From contig NZ_AP013072.1 in assembly GCF_000478925.1 (NCBI RefSeq), positions 1,218,501 through 1,282,500 of the forward strand: a DNA stretch of 64,000 bases. The letters are read 5' to 3'. Below, one piece after another: positions 27,313-37,500 of the stretch. A model generated the notes under the pieces. The model saw only the letters and a program-made list of their open reading frames with translations, was not told the DNA's origin and made no database searches. Within the stretch, counting starts at the first letter, position 1; each line of letters opens with the position of its first letter. This DNA is from Streptococcus anginosus subsp. whileyi MAS624 (GTDB lineage: Bacteria > Bacillota > Bacilli > Lactobacillales > Streptococcaceae). Made by a program: the position numbers and the translations under genes.

Positions 27313-27335
27313 CTCTTCATCTCCTATTTTTAAAT

Positions 27336-28393
27336 GATAAATTGCAAGAATAAGTGCAACATTTACTCGTACTCATCCACTAGAGCTTCACAAGCAGTTC
27401 TGTAAGCTAAACATTTTCGTGGTCGGTGATTGATATCATATAAGGCCTTGTTCAAAGCCTCATCAGAGATAGCGGCTAAATCTGTTTTCTTTGGAAAATA
27501 TTCTCTTAGTAAGCCATTGGCGTTTTCATTGCTTCCTCTCTGCCAGGATGAATAGGCGTCCGCAAAGAAAAAGGAAATTCCTAAATTCTCTACCAGAGGA
27601 TAGCAGGCAAACTCTTTTCCCCTATCTGAAGTGAAGGTTTTAAGAGCCTCTTTTGGAAATAGCTTATAAAGTTGTTCGATGGCTGAAAACATGGATTTGG
27701 CTGTTCTGTCTGGTATCTTGAAAGCTAAGTAAAAGCGCGTTTTTCGCTCCAGAAAGGTCGCTAAACAGCCCTTGCTTTTGCCTCTGGAAGACACCACAGT
27801 ATCGAGCTCCCAGTGACCAAAGGTCTCACGATTCCTGACCTCTTTAGGACGTTTGGCAATCGATGTGCCAATCCTAAATCTTCCACGTGTTTCTTTAGGT
27901 TGTCGAGTTTTTCCTTTACGACGAAGGACACTCAAATCCAGAGCAATCAAACCAGCATAGAGCCAGTTATAGATTGTTTTAAAAGCTACCATCGGCCTTT
28001 GTTCAAGCTGATAGCGGCCACAAATCTGTTCAGGCGACCAGGAGGATTTTAAACCGTCCTCAATTTCCTTTTTCAACGTTGGTGTCAAACGAGACTTCCG
28101 ACCTTTTTGCTTAGCCCTGTGGTCATACTGTTCCTGTGCTAGGGCTGCGGAGTAACCATTTTGGCATCGTCTTAACTCTCTTGAAATGGTAGACTTATGG
28201 ACGCCAAGTTTACTTGCAATTTGGCAAGGTTTCAAACCTAATTCCAAGTAGGTTTCTATCTTTATTCGGTCGGTTATGGTAAGATGGAAGTAGCTCATAG
28301 TTTTTCCTCGGGATTCTGTTTGTGTGGTTACTTACAGTTTACACCAATGAAACGCTATGAGTTTTTTTGTTGCACTATATTTTACAATTTATC
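27336..28393 (-). mobile_element. IS30-family insertion sequence
   Basis: A 1058-bp element is bounded by imperfect 25-bp inverted repeats: 27336-27360 and 28369-28393 share GATAAATTG and GTGCAAC at their ends. It contains one transposase gene. No matching target duplication is seen in the flanks (AAT on the left, TTT on the right). It separates the left ICE fragment from the prophage fragment and cuts a serine recombinase gene on its right. Confidence 0.88.
27363..28298 (-). CDS. IS30-family transposase
   Basis: This 311-residue protein begins with a helix-turn-helix for end binding (LGLKPCQIASKLGVHKSTISREL). The IS30 DDE domain follows: FGHWELDTVVS (first Asp), TFTSDRGKEFACY (second Asp) and SWQRGSNENANGLLREYFPK (the catalytic Glu). 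Length and motifs are complete, so it should be active. Confidence 0.93.
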   Translation of the reverse strand: MSYFHLTITDRIKIETYLELGLKPCQIASKLGVHKSTISRELRRCQNGYSAALAQEQYDHRAKQKGRKSRLTPTLKKEIEDGLKSSWSPEQICGRYQLEQRPMVAFKTIYNWLYAGLIALDLSVLRRKGKTRQPKETRGRFRIGTSIAKRPKEVRNRETFGHWELDTVVSSRGKSKGCLATFLERKTRFYLAFKIPDRTAKSMFSAIEQLYKLFPKEALKTFTSDRGKEFACYPLVENLGISFFFADAYSSWQRGSNENANGLLREYFPKKTDLAAISDEALNKALYDINHRPRKCLAYRTACEALVDEYE

Positions 28394-28506
28394 TTTTATA
28401 AAAATGATTATAGTAGGCTTGCTGATTGGTGAGGGAATCTTGTTGCTTTTCTGTCATGGTTGAAACCCGCGCATAGGCACAAACTCTTATCTTTCCTGGC
28501 TTCATC
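28394..28506 (-). pseudogene. Large serine recombinase, N-terminal fragment cut by IS30
   Basis: The frame from ATG 28506, with AAAGGAGAGTGGG upstream, reads MKPGKIRVCAYARVSTM and continues through EKQQDSLTNQQAYYNHF up to the IS30 end. ARVST carries the serine nucleophile (Ser15) of the resolvase fold. The rest of the gene is gone. It lies immediately downstream of the endolysin, where some streptococcal prophages keep serine integrases. It is probably the phage's own integrase. Confidence 0.8.
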
Positions 28507-28648
28507 CCACTCTCCTTTCTTCCTTACTATATATCACTCTAAAGGCTAGATTTATCAAGTATTCAGCCCACTCATTCAAGCATTTTTAAGTCCAAATGCT
28601 GTCTATGTAAAGAGCCTGCATGAAGGGTTCCAAACAGACTCTGTTTGC

Positions 28649-29596
28649 TTATTCAATCTGCAGTACTTGGCCAGGGTAAATCAAATCTGGATTTTCAATT
28701 CCATTAATGGCAGCTAAGTGCTGGTAGTTCGTTCCATACATGTCCGCAATGGCTGAAAGCGTATCGCCACTTTCAACTGTATAAGTGGTGCTGCTAGGTG
28801 CTTGAGGATTTCCAGTAACCTGTAAAACTTGCCCTGGATAAATCAAGTCAGGATTGGCAATCCCATTGATAGCCGCTAATTCCTGATAACTTGTTCCATA
28901 AAGAGCTGCAATAGCAGATAAGGTATCCCCTTCTTGAACTGTGTAATTCCCAGTCGACGCTGGTGCTGCCGGTGCTGGAACCGCAGGGCGAGGTTCAGGG
29001 ATTTGGCCAGTATAAACTGAGCGTAAATCCCGATACATATAATTGGAATCTACTCGGCCACTGATACCACCAACAATTCCATCACTTGTAAACTGCCAGA
29101 TGTCTGTTGGAACTGCACAAGCTCCCACCTGTCACTGAGCTACCCAATTCGTATAGCGGGACAAGTCACCCATATTCTGGAACCAGTACAGGCTTGCATA
29201 CACGCCAGCCCAGTAACCAGCGGATTCTACATTGTCACAAAACAGTCGGCAGATAGCCGTAGAAGTTTCCCAACTCACACCACCGTTGTTGGCTTTCCAA
29301 CCGTCCGCATCCTCCATATCAATGTAGAGCGGCATAGAAGGATGGAATTGACGAGCAAAGTTCAAAAAGGCATTGACCTCAGCTTGTGCTTCTCCCAAAT
29401 TTCGAGCATAGCTATAATGGTAAAATCCGTACGGAATGCCAACCCGCTCACATTCAGATGCATTTCGTCGTGCACGCAGGTCTTCCGCAAAGCTACCCCA
29501 AGACGAACGGATAATGACAAAGTCAACATTGTTTTTCAACTGATCAAAGTCAATAAAGCCATTGTGTTCACTGATATCTACTCCAAATAATGCCAT
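28649..29596 (-). pseudogene. Phage endolysin (GH25 muramidase plus two LysM), internal stop
   Basis: The frame begins with a GH25 muramidase domain (FGVDISEHNG; YIDMEDADG holds catalytic acids). It ends with two near-identical LysM repeats ([19 protein letters not shown] and [19 protein letters not shown]). A TGA at 29132-29134 interrupts it without frame change: WVAQ, stop, [14 protein letters not shown]. In GH25 enzymes this is the last strand of the barrel and a Trp fits the position, so TGG-to-TGA is likely. The truncated product lacks the end of the catalytic barrel and all wall-binding repeats, so lysis is probably lost. Confidence 0.88.
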
Positions 29597-29597
29597 C

Positions 29598-30002
29598 TTA
29601 TTTTTCCTCCGATTTTAATTGTTTCAAAGTTTGTTTGAGTTTCTCTGGAACTGGCAGACCAATCCGTGCTGCATTTTCTAAAATACTGAGCCCCTCGTTA
29701 GACAAGTAATAGAAAATAATAGCGGTTCGGATGATGCCTCCCTGTTTCAAGATATGAGTATCAATAATCTGCCCCATAGCCACTAGCATCAAAATGACAA
29801 CTTTTTTAAACAGTCCTCGAAAACCAACTGCACTGGATAGCTTCTTTTCAACAACTGCTGCCATCAATCCACTGATATAATCAATAGATATAAAGACAAC
29901 AATCAAGGCAAAAATAAAACCATCCCAATCGCCAAAAACACTTCCTAAAAGTCCTCCTACCGTAGTAAATAGGACTTTATTCGCAAAAACTAACTGCTTC
30001 AT
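29598..30002 (-). CDS. Phage holin
   Basis: The 134-residue product has about three membrane segments (TTVGGLLGSVFGDWDGFIFALIVV..., VVILMLVAMGQII, IIFYYLSNEGLSILE) and a charged tail (KLKQTLKQLKSEEK). This is the phage_holin_4 / toxin-secretion holin type that forms pores for lysin release. It ends two bases before the lysin start and overlaps the gene upstream by four. Confidence 0.9.
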   Translation of the reverse strand: MKQLVFANKVLFTTVGGLLGSVFGDWDGFIFALIVVFISIDYISGLMAAVVEKKLSSAVGFRGLFKKVVILMLVAMGQIIDTHILKQGGIIRTAIIFYYLSNEGLSILENAARIGLPVPEKLKQTLKQLKSEEK

Positions 30003-30340
30003 GATACATTTCCCTTTCTATGCGGTTCACTCCAGTCGGGATTTCCCTTTTCATCAAATTGCATGATATAAAAGTTTTTATGGAATAACTCAGACAAATT
30101 CATGGTAGGGACTGTCGCTCCCCACTGAGTCAAAACTCCCACTGTTTCAATTTCCATCAATTGACGTCGACCTTCTTTAATCACGGGACGCTTTTGTACT
30201 TCTCGGTACATATAAAAATCCTCCCCCTCATTTTTGCAGCGAATGAATTCACCATTCTCGCGCATATAAGTGAGAGCCGCCGCCAAATCAAAAGGTTCTG
30301 TAATTCTACTTAGATCCGGTAGTAATTTCTTTTCTTCCAT
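29999..30340 (-). CDS. Conserved phage protein (DUF1366-like)
   Basis: A soluble protein of 113 residues lies between the tail-tip and holin genes, the position of DUF1366 proteins in streptococcal phages. Its sequence (LTQWGATVPTMNLSELF ... FDEKGNPDWSEPHRKG) is consistent with that. The start at 30340 (MEEKKLL) has GGAGG eight bases upstream, within the end of the previous gene. The function is unknown. Confidence 0.65.
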   Translation of the reverse strand: MEEKKLLPDLSRITEPFDLAAALTYMRENGEFIRCKNEGEDFYMYREVQKRPVIKEGRRQLMEIETVGVLTQWGATVPTMNLSELFHKNFYIMQFDEKGNPDWSEPHRKGNVS

Positions 30341-30551
30341 CTTTCTTTCCTCCATCTATTTTTAATGGTGTAGTTGCTTCTTTGAGATTAGCTTCCAATT
30401 CTTCTTTCTTCTGAAGGAGAACTTGGTAAGCTTCCTCTTTCTGCGTCAATTGAATGGCTAAGAGGTTCTTTGAAGTTACCTCATCAGCAAGCTTTCTGGT
30501 CAGCTCTTCAATCGTTAAACGAAGAGCCTGATTAATTTCTTCTTGGTTCAT
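30306..30551 (-). CDS. Small coiled-coil phage protein
   Basis: This 81-residue protein is mostly a heptad-rich helix (IEELTRKLADEVTSKNLL, then QKEEAYQVLLQKKEELEANL). It follows the tail-tip gene by 12 bases and overlaps the next gene. Small coiled-coil proteins are common here in streptococcal phages. The role is unknown. Confidence 0.7.
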   Translation of the reverse strand: MNQEEINQALRLTIEELTRKLADEVTSKNLLAIQLTQKEEAYQVLLQKKEELEANLKEATTPLKIDGGKKDGRKEITTGSK

Positions 30552-30563
30552 TTGTTTCCTTTC

Positions 30564-33500
30564 TTATAAACGTCCGACTAGGTTTCTGGTATCCCACCAA
30601 GATGGATGCCCTTCACCATGATTAGTCCGATACTCATAAAGTGCTCCAATGCTATTAGACAAGCATTGGAGAATCTCATGGAGTGAGACATAATTTCCGC
30701 TTGTATCTAAATAAAGCCAAACGTCCCCAACATTAATAGTCGAGTCTCGTCTATCCTGTTTTCTGCTTGGACGAAGCTGAAGCTTTCCTGTTGTTGTCAT
30801 AACCCAACCGTCTTTATTATCATAGGCAGAACTGGCAAAGGACAATTCATCTCCAACCACATCAAGTGAGTCAACATTAACCCCATTCCAAGCCCGAATA
30901 CCTACAAAGCCACCATCATTTGAGCTTTCATTGCCATAGCGATTAGACCCAATGACCGTCACACCAGCTCTTCCCTTACCATCGACATTTCCTGTCGCAA
31001 ACTTAATGAACTGGGTTGGATAACCAGCTAGAACTCGTTTCAATGCAGCTTGGTCTGTATAATACAAAATTTGACCCGCATTGAGACTGATTTCCATAGC
31101 TCGGTTAATGGCTGTTAGGATACCACCTGATATCTTGTTCGCAGATAAAGTTACCGACTGCACCTGACTGATGAAGGCCTGCTTTGAAAAAAGCTTCCTC
31201 AGATAAGCTTCGGTCGCAGATAGCTTGTTAAACAAGGCATCATCTACTTTCAATTTCTCAGCTGTCACTGCTTCTGCACTTAGGATAGCTGTTGTGACTG
31301 ATCCCGATTCAAAGTTGGCTGTCTTTAACTTATCCACCATGGCAGACTTAATCACAGCATGGTCAATTAAAGTTTGTCCTGTGATATGAGTGAGTCTACC
31401 ATGGATATGATTTACTCCATTCGCTAATAGATTCAAACTGTTTAGTACTGCCCCACTTGAAGTCAAATACTGAACCGACCAACTGTTTGCGAGCTGAGTT
31501 TGAACAGTAGAAACTTTCTGGGTCAAATCCGTCACCTTGGTCACATAGGAAGAATCTGTCAGGACAATCTGGGCCAAGTTATGTTTGACGCTGTCTTCCT
31601 TTGAGCCAATGAGCCGTGAGTACAGATTAACTGTTTCCTGAACCTTTTGAAAGTCACTGCTGCTGGTTTTGCCATTGACTGCCTGCATGATTTCTGAAAA
31701 ACGTCCCTCCACTGTTTGAGAATAAGAAGCAATCTTGGCTTCTGTGTACTGTCTATCATCCTCTGGAGCTGGACTCGGTGTCGTCGCAATTGTCCCATCT
31801 TCCAATTGTGGATCCCGAATATAAAGAACATCACCAACAAGCCAGCCATTTGAATAGCACACCCAGGACCAATATCTCTCAAACTTCACGGTAAAAGGGT
31901 GAACAAACCTATGCCATTCAGTTTGAAGTGTCACGGTCGAAACACCACCTGTCTCAAAACCAAACCGAACAACTACCGACCGACTCGCTTTCATATCAGC
32001 TGCATAGACCATTTTCTTCCCTTGCCATTCAGATCCCCTTAAATCAAAAATGGGCTTATGAAAGCCACCATTTCCTGCTTTTGTACAGATGGCTTTGAGA
32101 TAGTAGCCACTTTTGGCATTCGTATCCGGTACCCTTTCAAACTTCCATTCTGATACATTAGGCGAGAGGGGTAACAGACCATCAAAATCATAATGACGGA
32201 TGTAGTTGCGCCCACCAATTTGCAAACTCTCAAAGCGACGATTTAAGCCTTTCACATCTTCTGAATAGGAGGCTTTTGCGACATAGTCCTTGGCTACTTG
32301 CTCTCGGACAGTTCTGGACTGATTGGCTGTTTCCATCCGTACATACTGCTCCAGTCGTTCCCGCCGTTCACCATCTTTTGAAACATATCCCTGAATCTGT
32401 TGGAGAGTTGTTTCAAGGCCAGATAGAGTTTGCTTGACTTCTGTCTTACTGACAAAAGTGCCCATTTTCTGAAGAGTTTCTGTTTGAAAATTTTTCAAAT
32501 TTGCTGTTGTTCGATTCGTTACTTCTTGGACGTTATTCAGAGCTCTCTGAGTATCTCCTGCCTTCCCTAAGGCTTCTTCCGTCTTTTGAGTAATCGTATG
32601 AAGAGACGACTCTGTCGTTTTCTTAAAAGGAGTAAACGAACTCTGAATCTGATCACGAGTCTGAGCTGCAATTTCCTCTGCCCTTGCTTTTGCCTTTTCA
32701 ATGCCATCTAATACCTTACTCTCTTGCTTCTCAAAAACTGCACCAAAGGCTCGATTGGCATTTTCTAAGGCTTGTTCAATCATCAACTCTTGACTGCCTC
32801 GAGCAAAATTCAAAATGGAATGTGCTGCAGCAGTTATATTTGAAGAGCTCCCATGGCTACTTACTTTTGCAGTATCATCAAAGGTTAATGAGATATATTC
32901 TTTAGTCAGCGCATCATATTCATAAGCTACTGCTTGTTTGATGATATCTACATGGTGTTTTCTGCTCTTTAGAGTAATCCAGTCGGCTAAATGAACCGTT
33001 TGACCATCTAGCTCATAGGCTTCTATCACAATTGCATCTTGCTCTCGGTCAATCTTATCATGATAAAATTTACTCTCACCCCATTTTCGCAATTCCTCAA
33101 GGGTTTTAAGATTGTTATTCGTGAATTCTTTTTCGTTGATATAGGGATAAGCATCAAGTAAAGGACTATCAACCGTCACGGTTAACGTCTTTTCTTCTTT
33201 AGCCCCTTCTGGTTTAAAGGTCGAATGTACATGGATACGGGTCACAACATTTTGTGAGCTTCTATTCCGTTTGTAGGATTTCAGATTCTGATGAGTCGTA
33301 ACAATGACTCCACGATTCTCTCCTCTGTGCTCTTGAATGGAGAATGAGAAATTATCTCGAATAAGCTCCCCTTCCCAAGTTCCGACAATAGAATGAGCAC
33401 CATCTAACAGGACGTTATAAAGCGTAGTTGTCTCAGTCATGTTAAAATCCCTGTGTTTGGTAATATCACTTGTGAAAGAAAAAGACCCAAGACTCGTCTT

Positions 33501-33857
33501 GGCTGCCTGGACCATGCTAGATAAGGCTGTCATACAAGCTACTTGAGAATTTCCAATTGGCTTAATGGAATGCTGCATGACATCATCCGTAATGTGATAA
33601 CACAGAACCTCCACGTAATCATCCATCTCAACTGGTTTCTTAATACGAAAAAGCTGTTCTCCTAATTCAGGGACAGGAGCCTTAATGAGTTTATCTACTT
33701 TCAATAGCCGATAAAGATGACTGTCCGTTATAGGATACTTGAGGGTTAAGGTAAAATCTCCATTCAACGTTTCCTTTACCCTAGCAGATACTGCTTCATA
33801 AAGAGGGATACCGTTCCATTTAATGGTCTGTACTTCCTTATCCAATAAATAAAGCAT
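30564..33857 (-). CDS. Phage tail-tip / tail-associated protein
   Basis: This 1097-residue structural protein has an N-terminal gp27-like tail domain (YLLDKEVQTIKWNGIPLYEAV ... LLKVDKLIKAPVPELGEQ) found in Tal / prophage endopeptidase tail proteins. A coiled-coil middle (about 400-520) follows, then a module that resembles carbohydrate-binding or fibre domains, and a trimerising C-terminus. It overlaps the distal-tail gene (TAATG). It probably forms the baseplate hub and contacts the host wall. A catalytic motif is not evident. Confidence 0.85.
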   Translation of the reverse strand: MLYLLDKEVQTIKWNGIPLYEAVSARVKETLNGDFTLTLKYPITDSHLYRLLKVDKLIKAPVPELGEQLFRIKKPVEMDDYVEVLCYHITDDVMQHSIKPIGNSQVACMTALSSMVQAAKTSLGSFSFTSDITKHRDFNMTETTTLYNVLLDGAHSIVGTWEGELIRDNFSFSIQEHRGENRGVIVTTHQNLKSYKRNRSSQNVVTRIHVHSTFKPEGAKEEKTLTVTVDSPLLDAYPYINEKEFTNNNLKTLEELRKWGESKFYHDKIDREQDAIVIEAYELDGQTVHLADWITLKSRKHHVDIIKQAVAYEYDALTKEYISLTFDDTAKVSSHGSSSNITAAAHSILNFARGSQELMIEQALENANRAFGAVFEKQESKVLDGIEKAKARAEEIAAQTRDQIQSSFTPFKKTTESSLHTITQKTEEALGKAGDTQRALNNVQEVTNRTTANLKNFQTETLQKMGTFVSKTEVKQTLSGLETTLQQIQGYVSKDGERRERLEQYVRMETANQSRTVREQVAKDYVAKASYSEDVKGLNRRFESLQIGGRNYIRHYDFDGLLPLSPNVSEWKFERVPDTNAKSGYYLKAICTKAGNGGFHKPIFDLRGSEWQGKKMVYAADMKASRSVVVRFGFETGGVSTVTLQTEWHRFVHPFTVKFERYWSWVCYSNGWLVGDVLYIRDPQLEDGTIATTPSPAPEDDRQYTEAKIASYSQTVEGRFSEIMQAVNGKTSSSDFQKVQETVNLYSRLIGSKEDSVKHNLAQIVLTDSSYVTKVTDLTQKVSTVQTQLANSWSVQYLTSSGAVLNSLNLLANGVNHIHGRLTHITGQTLIDHAVIKSAMVDKLKTANFESGSVTTAILSAEAVTAEKLKVDDALFNKLSATEAYLRKLFSKQAFISQVQSVTLSANKISGGILTAINRAMEISLNAGQILYYTDQAALKRVLAGYPTQFIKFATGNVDGKGRAGVTVIGSNRYGNESSNDGGFVGIRAWNGVNVDSLDVVGDELSFASSAYDNKDGWVMTTTGKLQLRPSRKQDRRDSTINVGDVWLYLDTSGNYVSLHEILQCLSNSIGALYEYRTNHGEGHPSWWDTRNLVGRL

Positions 33858-34585
33858 TAAGCCCACCCCCAGACAATCTCAAAACGAATGGACTGAATCC
33901 CAGTTCCCAATATGACTCCCACTGTTTTATCTTTTGAAGGGTCAATCGTCAAAAAATCACCAGACCACTTGATTCTTTTTCCTGATGAGGTTCTAAAACT
34001 TGGTTTGTCAGGGTTGTTATCCATCACCAGTGTTTCACTAGACTCTATTTTCTCCAAACGAATAACCTGACTGCCAACCGTAAAACTGGTTTCAGTTGAG
34101 TTGTTGCCTACTATTGTCAATTTGGGAAAAGCCAGAGCCGAACCCTTCATTCGCAAAGCACCATTTTGAGTGAATGACTGACTATCCGTATCTTTAAAGA
34201 ATTTTGTGGGATGGCATTGGAATGTCACTTCCATCTCATAAACTCCATGCTTGTCCTTTATCATTTTTGAAACAAGGACTTTATAGCACCAAAGTCGAAC
34301 TGTCTTCAACTGCTCACTCTCCAGCCAAAACTGTTCTTTAGAAAAGAGTGTCAAAAACTGAAAGAGTTCTTCTTCACTTGCTTTGACTACATAAATCTTA
34401 AATGCCAACTCCATCACATTGCGATGCTTGTTGGTTTCCATGACAGCACCACTGATCCCTCTATGCTCAAGGAGCTGTGTTTTACTGCTTTTCATGACAA
34501 TTGGTGGACTGTTTTCTACAATCACCTTAAAGGGGAAAGAGGAAGTATGCACCCCATCAATAACTAATTCATTGTATCGAATCAT
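33857..34585 (-). CDS. Distal tail protein (Dit-like)
   Basis: The 242-residue product has the N-terminal pattern of Siphoviridae Dit proteins (ELVIDGVHTSSFPFKVIVENSPP) and lies between the tape measure and tail-tip genes, the fixed position of Dit. Dit forms the hexameric ring joining tail tube to baseplate. It overlaps both neighbours by a few bases. Confidence 0.87.
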   Translation of the reverse strand: MIRYNELVIDGVHTSSFPFKVIVENSPPIVMKSSKTQLLEHRGISGAVMETNKHRNVMELAFKIYVVKASEEELFQFLTLFSKEQFWLESEQLKTVRLWCYKVLVSKMIKDKHGVYEMEVTFQCHPTKFFKDTDSQSFTQNGALRMKGSALAFPKLTIVGNNSTETSFTVGSQVIRLEKIESSETLVMDNNPDKPSFRTSSGKRIKWSGDFLTIDPSKDKTVGVILGTGIQSIRFEIVWGWA

Positions 34586-37500
34586 GTTCCCAATCCTTTC
34601 AGTTGTTTTTGCCTAGCGAGTTCATCTGCCAATCTTCCTGCCACATGTTCTGATAAGCGTTCTAAATCCGCTTCTTCTCTAATTACCACATCTGAAATTG
34701 TAATGGTAATCTGAGGCAGATCATCCAAGGTAGAAGCAATTCCTCGACCAATCTGACTCAATGTTTCTCTGTTCAAAGGAAGAACCGCTTCTCTTCCTGA
34801 CTCTCCTCCCGCTAAGAGGTTCATACCATTTACGCCAAATATGGTCGGCTTGGTTAAAATCCCACCTTTGGCATACCATTCAATCCCAATCCGTGGAATA
34901 TCCCCCTTTAACCAATCAAGCGGATTAGCGGATCCACTGACACTAAAGTGTGGCAACGGAATATGCGGCCAAGAGATATGGAAATTAAAGAGATTCTTTA
35001 TGGCATTGATGGCAGAGGAGACGGCATTTTTAGCTCCATCAATTGCTCCAGAAATGGCATTTTTGATTCCATCCCAAATATTTCGAACAGTTGAGAAGAT
35101 GTTGTTTAGGACATTTGATATGGTCTGCAAGATACCATTCCAGATATTGGATAGTGTGCTTGCAATCCCCTGAACAATCCCTGTCACCGTGGATTGAATG
35201 GCATTCCAAATGGATGAAAATAAAGAAGAAAGGGCTGATAGAATATTTGAAACACTATCTTTGATGCCATTCCAGCTATTCACTATAAATTGCCAGATGG
35301 CATTAAGAATGGTGCCAATGATGGACTGAATCCCTTCCCATACGGTAGATACAATTTGTTTAATGGTTTCCCAGGCACCAGACCAATCCCCAGTAATTAC
35401 CTGCATGACCAATGTGATAATGCTAAGAATAACATTTAGGACTGTTTCTATTATCGTCTTGATAATATCCCAGGCTGTTGTGACAACTAGTTTGATATTC
35501 TCCCAAACGGCTGTTAGATAAGGCCCAATTAAATCCATAATGGTGGTGATTACCGTCGAAATGGCATTCCAGACTGTTGTTGCAGAATCTTGAATCAACT
35601 GCTGATTTTCCTGCCACCAAGAAACCAAGGTTCCCCAAATTTCCATCACAAAGTCTATAACTTGCTGAACGATGAAAGAAATAGCTGAATAGATGGCATT
35701 CCAAACTTCCATAACAGCCGTTCTGAAAGCTTCATTATGTTCCCACAGTTCCTTAATACCAATGACCAATAAAGCAACAGCTGCTATCACCGCAAGAACA
35801 ATTCCTACAATCGGAGCAGCCGCAGATAACATCCCTCCAATCGTCGTCCCAAGAGCTAAAGCTGCAGCTTGTAAGGCCACAATAATGGGTAAGAGAATAC
35901 CCGCAACAGTCACCAGTCCACCCACAACCAGAATGAACTCCCGCACCGGTTCCGGAAGATTCACGAACCATTCCGCAACACTTTTTAAAAGCGGAACAAG
36001 TTGTTGGAGAATCGGAGCTAGAGTTTCTGCAATCGATCCTCCGACTTCGGCCATAGCTTCTTTAGCTGCATTTTGAGCAATCGTAAACTGATCAATAGGA
36101 TCAAGCGTTGCTTCATAGGTAGAAGCAACTACTCCCTTAGCTTTTTCTGCGGTTCCTGCTAAATCATCAAAAGATAGAGCCCCCCGCTTAATGGCATCCA
36201 CCATCCGTGGAGCAGCTTTAGTACCAAAGATACTGGATGCAAGCGTTAAGGCTTCCGTTTCACTGGTGCTGTTTCGGATTTGTTCGACCGTTTCTCTTAA
36301 GCCTTCACTCAGTGTCTTGCCCTTAGCCGCATAGTTGACTGCTGCTTTGGAGAGGGAAGAAAGAGCAGCCGAAGAATCGACCCCACTTTTTTCAAACTGC
36401 CCCATAAGAGCCACACCCTCATCAAACGAAAGTCCTAAAGCCTTAATTTGTGGAGCACCTTGGATGGCTTTGGTCATCAAATCCTGAACGCTGACACCAG
36501 TCGCCTGTGCCGTATAAGTGACGGTATCTAAGACCCGATTTAAATCACTCGTCTCAAGTCCATATGCTTCAATGGCTTGTTTTGCGGAAATGGCTGATTC
36601 CGTCACGTCCGAACCATTGATTTCCGCATACTTAATCAAAGTCGCAGAAGCGTCCTTTAAGGCATCACCAGTCAACCCAAACTGGGTATTAAGCTCACCA
36701 ACAGCACTGCCCACTGTTTGAAAGTCCGTTGGAATTTCAGTCGCAAGACCTTTTGCAATATCCGTCATCTCATCCAGCGCTTTTCCACTGGCACCGGTTT
36801 TGGTGACAATGATATCCATCCCTTCGTCCACTTCTCGAAAAGCTTCCAATGTTGCTTTTCCGAAGTCAATCAGCTTCTGACTAATTTCGCTCAGTTTTTC
36901 ACTGAAGTTAACTAAAATCTCAGACTTTAGAAGATTGTTGGTTTCTGCTAAGCTGTGGTTGGCATTATCACTTGCCCCACTCATGTTGCTCATCTCATCT
37001 TGCAGATGATGGTAAGCCGTCTTGGTTTCATTGAGTGACTTCTCTAACTTATTGGCTTCAACTGAGTTCTCACCGTACTCAGCCTTGGTCAACTCTAACT
37101 GTCGTTCTAAATTGACAATCTGTTTCTCAACAATCTCTGACTGAGTCGCAATCTTCTTCTGAGCAAGGGCTAACTTTTCAGATTCACTGGCATTACGACC
37201 TAGCTGACTTTCTTGGAGTTTAAATGAGGAAGCAACCTTCTCACTCTCTGAAGCCAGTTGACTTTGTTCCGCTCCTAGAGCTGCTAGTCTACTTTTGTTG
37301 CTGGTGACACTAGAGCCATTTTGTTCCAAAGCTCGGCTGACACTTTCCAGCTTATTTTCATAGCTTTTGAGAGTGTTCTGAGTGATTTCGACTTCCCTTT
37401 GAAATGCTCGGTACTGATCAGCTCCGATTTTGCCACTTTGAAACTGAGCTTCTACTTGAGATTGGGCTTGACGTAATGTTTCTAGCTTCTCTTTGGTTGT

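Larger units (their letters stand above)
14478..27335 (-). mobile_element. Left ICE fragment, Tn916/ICESt family, decayed
   Basis: The gene order from the right is small ORFs, TcpC, TcpD, TcpE, VirB4, VirB6-like, CwlT-like hydrolase, LPXTG protein, small membrane proteins, Xis-like and Int. This is the transfer and recombination half of a Tn916/ICESt-type conjugative element. The TcpA coupling ATPase and relaxase that should lie further right are missing, cut off at the IS30 copy at 27336. At least three nonsense codons and three frameshifts disable genes in it, including the integrase. It is very probably immobile by itself. Confidence 0.85.

Noticed and set aside
28640..29125. LysM-containing segment as an independent gene
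   Set aside because: Its only start is a GTG just after an in-frame TGA, without a ribosome binding site, and it completes the GH25 domain upstream.
14574..29596. In-frame TGA codons in the integrase, lysin and a small ICE gene as evidence for UGA recoding
   Set aside because: Many intact genes here end at TGA with tight stop-start overlaps (for example TGATG before pcfB, ATGA at coaB/coaC), and long intact genes contain no internal TGA. Nonsense mutation is simpler.
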